This document shows positions 33,901 through 38,432 of a stretch of 64,000 bases of DNA, in pieces. Below the pieces are notes generated by a model that saw nothing but the letters and a program-made list of their open reading frames with translations, was not told the origin of the DNA and searched no databases. Position numbers and translations under genes: made by a program. The stretch is from assembly GCF_001999945.1 (NCBI RefSeq), contig NZ_CP019650.1:1798001-1862000 (forward strand). Direction: 5' to 3'. Numbering within the stretch: position 1 is the first letter of the stretch; every line of letters begins with the position of its first letter. The stretch comes from Microbulbifer agarilyticus (lineage in GTDB: Bacteria > Pseudomonadota > Gammaproteobacteria > Pseudomonadales > Cellvibrionaceae).

Positions 33901-34053
33901 CACGACGGCCAGCCGCTGACCTGGGAAACCATCACCGAGGTGCAGGACATTGGCCAGCAGACGGTGTACCGCATCAGCGTGGGCGGCATCAGCTACGCCG
34001 GCGGCGTGGACCCGGCGCACCGCATCGTCACCCACAACGCCTACAAGCCGTAG
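27910..34053 (+). CDS. Giant tail-tip/host-recognition protein with C-terminal Hint domain
   Basis: A 2047-residue protein replacing the separate tip genes of lambda. The first ~650 residues form the tail-tip body with beta-rich hub-like segments. A Gly-rich zone (about 770-970) recalls the GGX fibres of polyglycine-type receptor-binding proteins. Two ~120-residue repeats (about 993-1117 and 1243-1367, both with LHPAEKL and NSNWSD) follow, then two GKPED modules with beta-sandwich, carbohydrate-binding-like regions (about 1390-1760). The last 139 residues are a Hint domain. GC content is much higher than in flanking phage genes. Confidence 0.85.
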   Translation: MRINSETFDLYNQSAQRELRLVVVIEFPTPVYLASHGDISGLPAGALGGVLAKVSSTSQRLRPEAGRAEIGAINFELTDAGGVFTDTLRNQLSAGHGIKGRTVRLYQGGKGMDWADFRLEQTQVADESLSYDHGRYRVRCRDIQREMRKDIFVPRSTRLAADFAEGASTLQVYSTAEFEPNPHLASYGDAPNVGAGLYYLKIKYQNGYEIVRATGKTAGSFTGVTRGLFGTVEYSHTLPQDSDDDQGVEVEEYIYIELPAPALVYALLTGDVFGTGTPLPSNWHLGIDPAQVVLDDFTGIGADWLDTSDYSKGVILRFEGLGKTDGKQFIEREINLLMGAYMPVNAAGQLGYRRQTSVLADAGTVGSITAADVVSAGELRQDLAALRNIFSIQWAWYEAPGFDGRHLRSNVLADAASIAIHGEAKTQALKFRGLHNSRHTRTTLNNRFDALRDKFAGPPLRLRLSLLPSKNDYEVGDVVQVTLPQVRDYTRDPDSGSHRYEFLSDVDGWTPHNAARVWSNGVLAVTATGTDTRISRTLQTAEQFLGADLPAFTFRIRRTGNEPIPIYSNFFARGVDDTYYARSIDSGFIDQLNANPGQWFEYTVDYSGDANYAAATIKFLRLDIGHNHTSDYSYELDYIRALPDVNLNDQSLDRAMEVQQVSVDQVAGTVQVELFGSTQAASPIVDEAASTSAELPDAWYSADGAAMTAAGLTIDGSGFLTADGTLTGAASSRTIFYYLGDLTIPAGRTLTVTDNAELRVRGVLQIDGTLRGAPSNSGAGFVGSCRGGAGQVGGDNLHPQYIAVGARGEVVKGRNEILPALTLDNDGGALLGIPDDLRGSGGARGGNAYHYVRNDASYELAGFGGSGGAGGAGVAVVARGIALGVAGVIDTSGGDGLPGNDSGPQYNLPGGSGGGGAPGGVVLIIDGHQNPVPVLTNNKLVACYGTSPASPGMAGLGGKCLGTNAARVYTVPKSRSPYPNYTQDPALDPALQQAISDAQQAAQAAADAQSDASSALAKLDDIGADGKLHPAEKLRAVLEHGRLISEQAGIEASASAYAISTEKTNYTSAVSALTSYLEGLAPGWDDTSAVTSISRTLWNSNWSDAYDKRQALLNRIAAAARALGTPGTPVHVDDFRQAAVSWPTGTDINGAASWSFTPSDTGAGFLHVLAYDAEGARAGFNGVELGIMDRVARGAVDKAVLWYTFPVTIPSGQCSVEVWSPSADGGGVRAIVLTTGGAGDPTALLDAAQAIGAAADAQTDASAALDDLTEISADSKLHPAEKLQAVREYSDLVGERNLWLTRAAALGITSEATNYQNANSALDSYLAGLSPAWNSTSSTTAITRSSWNSNWSDVYATRQALVEAIAEQASENAQWAKIGGDGKPEDYATKNAADTTLTTWGAFGVPGGDMEDITPWGNTSGAETGQSSTYVFSGNYSLYIQNPDTASNQGWHGPSQTVPITPGKYKLRWTHRLNYSGCNVRIYVYIRDSSGANLRSVVDATGGTYQDAWQTREFVVDASDLPTASDIRIFLQFNRGVHTATRFCHFDNIRLLPFTVADTAELTDSAGLGQSASWSQVSGSGKPEDGATVGLASYEKAIVKNTVFFDDFSDPNWGDAYTVTSQYGTASFASYTGGSSTVGSGAARVYDGMHFVHSGRFAVEPGKLYRAEVRIYVYNHQDLDRKQYIGFAGIDANGDWVNAVGSNSLSSQHYNLLSGWNAAFASWRTITCYFKLGSGNGASFLSNGEASSTKANPSLLHQNCRYLTPYFLLNYIDKQGSTLIDYLKVEEVAIESQRDLPQIVGRTESGMAQSALSASDAGSTTTISVAAHTVTYGFGTVSYNSGSITGLNFSTTYYVYCDDPGYVGGAITYLASTDKLAPVAGTHRRYVGRVVTPANGGGSTGGGLPGEYCLVAGAWLRHGLNVDDLQVGQCIDAWDEGSPVLFSRAVQALVRVEDVDCVLLTTESGAQKPVSMETPVTLEDGRSVRAQHALGGRVAVQHDGQPLTWETITEVQDIGQQTVYRISVGGISYAGGVDPAHRIVTHNAYKP
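33634..34053 (+). other. Hint (intein-like) domain at the C-terminus of the tail-tip protein
   Basis: Residues 1909-2047. The first residue is Cys after a Gly-rich linker (GGGLPGEY then CLVAGAWLRHG), followed by VDDLQVGQCIDAWD (block A/B style), MSMETPVTLEDG-like strands (ETPVTLEDGRSV) and a terminal HRIVTHNAYKP in which HN precedes Ala. Cys at the start and HN near the end are the splicing-junction residues of inteins and bacterial intein-like (BIL) domains. There is no homing nuclease and only four residues follow the HN. Confidence 0.8.
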
Positions 34054-34083
34054 GCGTTTTATTTTCACACCCCAACACCCACC

Positions 34084-34124
34084 ACACCGCCGCGCCCAGG
34101 GAGCTGTCGGGCGCGGTGTTTTTT
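34084..34124 (+). terminator. Terminator after the tail-tip gene
   Basis: CGCGCCC (34091-34097) pairs with GGGCGCG (34109-34115), extended by flanking CACC/GGTG, and is followed by six T (34119-34124). Confidence 0.8.
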
Positions 34125-34148
34125 ATTTCATGGAAAGCGAGCGAGACT

Positions 34149-34553
34149 ATGAGCTTGAGTAATTTGCAGTACACACCCCGCATGGATATTCCGGGGCTTG
34201 CCGCGGGGCAGACCGCGTACACCATCGACAGCGGTAGCAACGCCGGCAAGATCGTGCGCGTGTCGCTCAGTTCGGTGAGCGAGCCGGCACCCAGTGGGCC
34301 GCTGACCTTTACCGTATTAAAAGCGGTGGGGGCGGTGATTGACGAAAACAACGCGGTGCAGTCCAGTGCATTCGGCACGGTGCTAGACAATATCGGCGTG
34401 CAAACCAAATCTCTGAGCGATGCGGCGCTGGATTCCGGCGACATCAATATTGTGAATGAGCAATCGGAACTGATTGAGGACTGTGTGCACTCGGTCACCC
34501 GCCGCCTGGCCAATATCGCCGCGCTGGCAATGGCGCAGCTGCCGCAGGAGTAA
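34149..34553 (+). CDS. Hypothetical phage protein downstream of tail tip
   Basis: A 134-residue protein (MSLSNLQYTPRMDIPGLAAGQ start) with alternating beta strands and a helical C-terminus rich in Leu/Ala. The in-frame start at 34116 lies in the terminator T run, so ATG 34149 is used. GC-rich like the tail-tip gene, and probably acquired with it. Possibly a minor tail or receptor-linked protein. Confidence 0.65.
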   Translation: MSLSNLQYTPRMDIPGLAAGQTAYTIDSGSNAGKIVRVSLSSVSEPAPSGPLTFTVLKAVGAVIDENNAVQSSAFGTVLDNIGVQTKSLSDAALDSGDINIVNEQSELIEDCVHSVTRRLANIAALAMAQLPQE

Positions 34554-34556
34554 ACC

Positions 34557-35270
34557 ATGGGCACTCTATTACTATCTGCCGGCCTAGTGCTGGCCTGCGG
34601 TTATCTCGACCGCCTGCGCGGCGATGGTGGCCGCCAGTTACTGCCCGGCACCAACGCGCTGGAAATGGCGCTTTACGGATTGGCGGCGGGCTGGCTGTGC
34701 GGTGTTACCGATTTGTGGCCGCTGCTGGGGTTTGCGCTGCTGTTCAGCCTGGGCGAGCGCCCGGGGTGGGGTGAGCCGCTGGGGGCCTGGCTGTATGCCA
34801 AGCCGATGCAGCCGCAGCTGCTGGAGTGGTGGCAACTGGGGCCGCTGGCCACGCGGCCGGGGCTCAGTTGCCTGGTGCGCGGTTTTCTGTGGGGTTTGCC
34901 GGTGTGGCTGCTGTTGCCGTGGGCGCCCCAGGTGTGGCCGGTACCGCTGGCGATGGCGCTGGCGTTTTGGCTGGCGCCGCTACTGGCAAAAAGACTAGAG
35001 CCATGGCCGGGCTGGCCGCCGCTGCCACTCACCGATGGCAGGCGCTGGGAAATTGGCGAGGCGCTGCGCGGCTGGTGCTTTGCCATACTGCTGCTGCTAT
35101 TTGGCGCCGGGGGTAGTTTGTCGACTACGCGGGATTACAGCTGGGTTATTGATCGTGCGGTTTTTTCTTCTCTAGTGAGTAGAGCTGGTGCAGGTTCGCG
35201 ATCATACGTTGTGCGTGCAATTTCCATTGCTCCGGTAGCTCGGCATAGAGTTTTGCGATGCGGGGAGTGA
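34557..35270 (+). CDS. Polytopic membrane protein of unknown function at end of GC-rich module
   Basis: A 237-residue frame with about five hydrophobic spans (residues 3-17, 38-65, 103-125, 129-147, 173-190). It is very rich in Leu, Trp and Pro. After about residue 195 the composition changes and the frame runs 125 bases into the opposite-strand XRE gene, so the last ~40 codons look like read-through past a recombination junction near 35.14 kb rather than original protein. It follows the preceding gene by three bases. Confidence 0.55.
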   Translation: MGTLLLSAGLVLACGYLDRLRGDGGRQLLPGTNALEMALYGLAAGWLCGVTDLWPLLGFALLFSLGERPGWGEPLGAWLYAKPMQPQLLEWWQLGPLATRPGLSCLVRGFLWGLPVWLLLPWAPQVWPVPLAMALAFWLAPLLAKRLEPWPGWPPLPLTDGRRWEIGEALRGWCFAILLLLFGAGGSLSTTRDYSWVIDRAVFSSLVSRAGAGSRSYVVRAISIAPVARHRVLRCGE

Positions 35271-35508
35271 AGGGCAGTTGTGCGAAGTGATGCGACTGGC
35301 CTTTTCCGTATGCCTGGGCAAGAGAGATCCCGACCGCTTCACACCATGCGGGCAATAGGTCGGCCGGAATCTTCTGATCGCCGCTTTCCATTTTCGAAAT
35401 TTGTGATGGGCTCATGCCAATCTGCATGCCCACCTGCTTCCCGCTGATTCCGGCTGTGTCCCTCGCTGCTCTGAGGCGCGCGCCGATGTCCGCCGTTTTA
35501 GTGTTCAC
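35146..35508 (-). CDS. XRE-family transcriptional regulator in prophage cargo
   Basis: A 120-residue protein with a clear HTH_XRE domain (IGARLRAARDTAGISGKQVGMQIGMSPSQISKMESGDQKIPADLL, residues 8-52) and a helical C-terminus. It is a second repressor-type gene, separate from the switch at 11 kb, with its own promoter region (35509-35600 contains a CATT/AATG inverted repeat). It may control the neighbouring small genes or host genes in the lysogen. Confidence 0.82.
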   Translation of the reverse strand: MNTKTADIGARLRAARDTAGISGKQVGMQIGMSPSQISKMESGDQKIPADLLPAWCEAVGISLAQAYGKGQSHHFAQLPFTPRIAKLYAELPEQWKLHAQRMIANLHQLYSLEKKKPHDQ

Positions 35509-35802
35509 TTCGCACTGTCATTGCCTGTAATGATTTCGAATATAGAAAGTAAAGCGCAATTAGTAGTTCTTTTTTGGAAAAGTGGACAGTTGCCAGCTTT
35601 TCAAATAGCCCGGAAGTGCTATTTTGGAGGCGCCTAAATCATTAGAAGAATAATCTCCCTTATAACGTTTACAGGGAAACAATGTTCTACTTTGTGTTTT
35701 TGACTAAGTGTTCACGCTTTTGAAGGTTGTGCACCGGCAGGTTGCACAGTGGTGTTTTGCTCGCCAGCGAGAGTAGTTATTGGTACGGGGGTAGAAAGAG
35801 CA

Positions 35803-36003
35803 ATGTTGTCAGCACAGGTCAGTGAATTGCGCAGGCTGCGCAACTTGAGTTCGGGGGTTGATTGGATCTTGATGTGTCCTGACCTCAATGCGAGGAAAGT
35901 GCTTCTCGAGCTGGTGATGGAAGATATCACCGCAACGCTGGATGGCGTGGTGTACGCGATCGAAGCGAGCCGGGTATCGAACAACTCTGATTCGGGTGGT
36001 TGA
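35803..36003 (+). CDS. Small prophage cargo protein, paralogue of the gene at 36911
   Basis: A 66-residue acidic protein beginning MLSAQVSELRRLRNL. It shares the pattern SAQ-L-R-L-G-[DE]W-MCPD-...-G-[VI]YAI with the product of 36911-37099, so the two are clearly related although diverged. No family is recognised and there is no membrane segment. The frame opens at 35749; ATG 35803 is picked because homology begins at the next residues. The 294 bases before it hold only promoter-like sequence. Confidence 0.65.
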   Translation: MLSAQVSELRRLRNLSSGVDWILMCPDLNARKVLLELVMEDITATLDGVVYAIEASRVSNNSDSGG

Positions 36004-36910
36004 TCGATCGTATCATTTTGGTGGTTTGTACCACTGCCAGGCTTTTGGCTAGTAAATTGTTCCGCCGCGCGTGGTCATTTTTTATACGCTCATTACGCGG
36101 AATTTGCCCGCCTTGTAGCCCTTGGGCTCAGCTTCTATCGCTCTTTCATTAAAAGCGAGGCTCAAGTGAGGCTCGCTGTTTGATGTTGATCGCCTTTGCC
36201 TAGATAAGGCTGTAGCCCCTTGTTAGATAGTGTTTGGCATCTTTGAAGATGCTTTGGCTTCATTTACTTTCTGCTTGGAGCTTCCTTCCCTATCTTTTAA
36301 ATTGTTAGATCTTCAAGTCAATGAATTAGACCTTTCTATTTAATCCACTTCTTTGCCTTGTTAGAGCTTTTGGCTGTTCTGGGCAAAGCTCGCACCGGAG
36401 CCGGGCGGGGAAAGTGCTGCAAATTCAGGGGTTCCGGCCCCGCTGGGTTCCGGCTCGGCCAGTAAGCTCCCGGTTTAGAGCCTCGCTATGGCTTCGTCTG
36501 TTCTTCATCCTTCCTTATTAAGAACCTTGTCTTAGCCTTGTCTATGGCTCCGAGTAGGCCATGTTCTAGCCTTCAAGGTGTTGTTTCTGCTCATTAATAA
36601 GCTGTTATGGCTCTTTAATAAACTGTTATGTCCTTTATTAGTTCTAGGCATCTAGTAAGCCTAGATTGAGCTCTTTATCTATAAATTAAATCCTGCCTTT
36701 AAAGTCAATGACTTGCTAAATAACTGCCTTTTGTCTTTTTGGTAGTTGCGTATATGTAAATTTTGCATAGCAAGCAGAATAATGTCCTGTGTTACCCGTT
36801 TGCGAGCCGGTCTGGGTTCTGGAACTATTTTTATGCCAAGCAGGCAGGTGGGTGGGGCATTGGGCCGCCTTTGAGGAATGGTGAAACAGGGGACCGGAAG
36901 GAAGGGCAAG
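36004..36910. other. 907-base region without convincing genes in prophage cargo
   Basis: Mostly AT-rich with a short GC island. It has no frame with a credible ribosome site or composition. It contains a GC-rich interrupted hairpin (36398-36456), several CTTGTTAGA-like and CTTGTCT repeats, and a 16-base near repeat TTAATAA-N-CTGTTATG at 36594 and 36615. A small RNA or decayed genes are both possible. Confidence 0.5.
36398..36456. ncRNA. Candidate structured RNA (GC-rich hairpin in AT-rich surroundings)
   Basis: GAGCCGG plus GCGGGG (36398-36410) pair with CCCCGC (36438-36443) and CCGGCTC (36450-36456), leaving a 6-base bulge. An inner GGGG/CCCC hairpin (36428-36441) is an alternative. There is no trailing T run, so it is not a simple terminator. 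The strand is not determinable from the symmetry. Confidence 0.4.
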
Positions 36911-37099
36911 ATGAAGTCAGCGCAGTTGGGGCAGTTAGAGCGGATCAAAAAGCTTCGGCATGGATTGGAGTGGGCGTCTATGTGTCCGGATCCTGAGGTT
37001 AAAGAGGTCATGACGAATGTGCTGGGTGAGGAAATGGACTGTGAGATTGATGGCGCTATCTACGCGATACGCCGTTGTGGGGAAGCGGCTGGCGAATAG
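36911..37099 (+). CDS. Small prophage cargo protein, paralogue of the gene at 35803
   Basis: A 62-residue protein beginning MKSAQLGQLERIKKL. It has GLEWASMCPDPEV and a terminal GAIYAIRRC, aligned with the paralogue at 35803 along its full length. GGAAGG at 36896-36901 serves as ribosome site for ATG 36911. It is the last gene before attR. Lysogenic conversion or anti-host activity is possible, based only on place and duplication. Confidence 0.68.
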   Translation: MKSAQLGQLERIKKLRHGLEWASMCPDPEVKEVMTNVLGEEMDCEIDGAIYAIRRCGEAAGE

Positions 37100-37277
37100 C
37101 CAGGGGAGCGGATGGAGGCTTGCGAGGCTATTCCCAATACTGGATGTATGTGCAGTTTGGGTGTGTGGTAATATTCGCGCCCTCTAGGCACCATGCGGGT
37201 TATAAGGGTGCTAGTAACGGGAAGGATTACCCCACAAAATCCGATAAGTCATTGATTTTAAAGGCTTATCGTACTGC

Positions 37278-37325
37278 TTGTGGCTCCTGAGGTCGCGGGT
37301 TCGATCCCCGTCGGCCACCCCATAT
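37278..37325. other. attR (48-bp core repeat)
   Basis: An exact copy of the tRNA-His 3' part, beginning TTGTGGC and ending CCATAT. It is not a functional tRNA as it lacks the 5' half. Just inside the prophage lie an inverted repeat CGATAAG/CTTATCG (37242-37271) and the putative arm site at 37224. The 178 bases from 37100 to attR have no gene. Confidence 0.96.
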
Positions 37326-37343
37326 TTCGACCGTTAGGTCCCG

Positions 37344-37369
37344 AAACCCGGCTTTATGCCGGGTTTTTT
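37344..37369 (+). terminator. Original host terminator of the tRNA cluster
   Basis: AAACCCGGC-TTTAT-GCCGGGTTT hairpin with continuing T run. It lies 18 bases past attR. In the uninterrupted chromosome it would follow tRNA-His. Confidence 0.87.
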
Positions 37370-37401
37370 GGTTTTGGAATCTGATTGTTCTATCGCTCGC
37401 C

Positions 37402-37431
37402 TTTACCTGAGGCGGGGCGATCTAGGATAAT
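37402..37431 (+). promoter_or_regulatory. Candidate promoter for cysC
   Basis: TTTACC (37402-37407), 18-base spacer, GATAAT (37426-37431), with a GCGCG discriminator. It lies 66 bases upstream of the cysC start. Confidence 0.45.
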
Positions 37432-37497
37432 GCGCGCCAGTTTTGAGTTTCGGCAGAGGACCCGCCGAATTTAATCTTTGAAAGTTAGGGGAATACA

Positions 37498-38121
37498 GTG
37501 ACTGAAGTAGTCGAGCGTAAAGCAACCAACGTGCACTGGCACGACGGCGAAGTAAACCGTGGCGACCGTGCAGCAATGCTGGGTCATAAGGGAGTGACTC
37601 TGTGGTTCACTGGCCTGTCTGGTTCCGGAAAGAGCACCGTAGCTGTTGCCGTCGAAAAAGCGCTGACTGCCCGTGGCGTACTAAGCTACCGTCTCGACGG
37701 CGATAACATTCGCCTAGGTATCAACTCTAACCTGGGTTTCTCTGCGGAAGACCGCCAGGAAAACATCCGCCGCGTCGGCGAGATTTCCAAGTTGTTCGCG
37801 GATACTGGTGTTGTGGTTCTCAGTAGCTTCATTAGCCCCTACGCGGAAGATCGCGCGATGGTGCGTAAAGTGCACGAGGAAGCCGACCTGCCATTCATGG
37901 AAGTGTTTATTGACTGTTCCCTGGAAGCGGCAGAAGAGCGCGACCCGAAAGGTCTGTACAAGAAGGCCCGCGCCGGAGAGATCCGCGGCTTTACTGGGAT
38001 TGACGATCCGTACGAAGCTCCAGAAAGTCCTGAGTTGCATCTGCGTACTGATCAGATGAACCTGGAAGAAGAAGTCGAGGCCGTGATCAAGTCGCTGCAA
38101 GAGCGCGGTATCATCGTCTAA
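37498..38121 (+). CDS. cysC: Adenylylsulfate kinase CysC
   Basis: Phosphorylates adenosine 5'-phosphosulfate to PAPS with ATP in sulfate activation. The 207-residue length suits a stand-alone kinase. The P-loop is GLSGSGKST (residues 37-45), followed by [26 protein letters not shown] (APS-binding region), [12 protein letters not shown] and the lid segment [14 protein letters not shown]. The start is GTG with AGGGG upstream. No cysD/cysN is adjacent in the window. It is immediately downstream of the prophage insertion. Confidence 0.95.
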   Translation: MTEVVERKATNVHWHDGEVNRGDRAAMLGHKGVTLWFTGLSGSGKSTVAVAVEKALTARGVLSYRLDGDNIRLGINSNLGFSAEDRQENIRRVGEISKLFADTGVVVLSSFISPYAEDRAMVRKVHEEADLPFMEVFIDCSLEAAEERDPKGLYKKARAGEIRGFTGIDDPYEAPESPELHLRTDQMNLEEEVEAVIKSLQERGIIV

Positions 38122-38193
38122 TTAGCGTGCCCCCCGCGGAGCACGTGATTGTGACGATACAGTCCCAGTGCAATGTACCGCCATGTCTCTTAT

Positions 38194-38223
38194 CCGAGGT
38201 ATAGCGTTCTCGCTATACCTCGG
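38194..38223. terminator. Perfect 13-bp hairpin downstream of cysC
   Basis: CCGAGGTATAGCG, loop TTCT, and its exact complement. There is no T run after it on either side, so it may be a factor-dependent terminator, an mRNA 3' stabiliser or a bidirectional site. The intergenic region 38122-38432 (311 bases) holds nothing else convincing. Confidence 0.45.
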
Positions 38224-38432
38224 TGAACGACCTTCTATTCCCTACGCATTTTTATACATTCCGTTTAATTCTTAAGCGGTTGTTTTCTTTCAAATTTCTT
38301 CAAGTTAACTCGCCCGCCAACCGGCCAACGCTTTTCCCTGCGCCACATATACTGTTGCTGTGCCCGTAATATTTGCTGACAGTCGCTTCTGTCCATCGGT
38401 GCACAAGGAATACATGGCGTAGGGAGACGCAT

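Larger units (their letters stand above)
3844..37325. mobile_element. HK97-type siphoviral prophage integrated in tRNA-His
   Basis: The element is bounded by a 48-bp exact direct repeat covering the 3' part of tRNA-His. In order it carries: integrase, minus-strand early operon, CI/Cro switch, primase and helicase, origin candidate, antiterminator-like gene, lysis cassette, HNH nuclease and both terminase subunits, HK97-type portal/protease/capsid, connectors, tail tube, G/GT chaperones, tape measure, tail tip and a cargo region. All the structural classes expected of a long non-contractile-tailed phage are present and open, so the prophage looks potentially active. No tail fibre gene separate from the tail-tip protein was seen. 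Confidence 0.95.

Noticed and set aside
27910..34053. Diversity-generating retroelement acting on the tail-tip protein
   Set aside because: No reverse transcriptase and no template repeat were seen anywhere in the prophage. The protein ends in a Hint domain rather than a C-type lectin variable region.
36594..36630. Type III toxin-antitoxin RNA repeats in the cargo region
   Set aside because: Only two copies of a 16-base near repeat with 21-base period and no ToxN-like gene nearby.
36679..37011. A 110-codon minus-strand frame antisense to the cargo gene at 36911
   Set aside because: No ribosome site; Pro/Cys-rich random-looking product; the plus-strand gene has a paralogue and is preferred.
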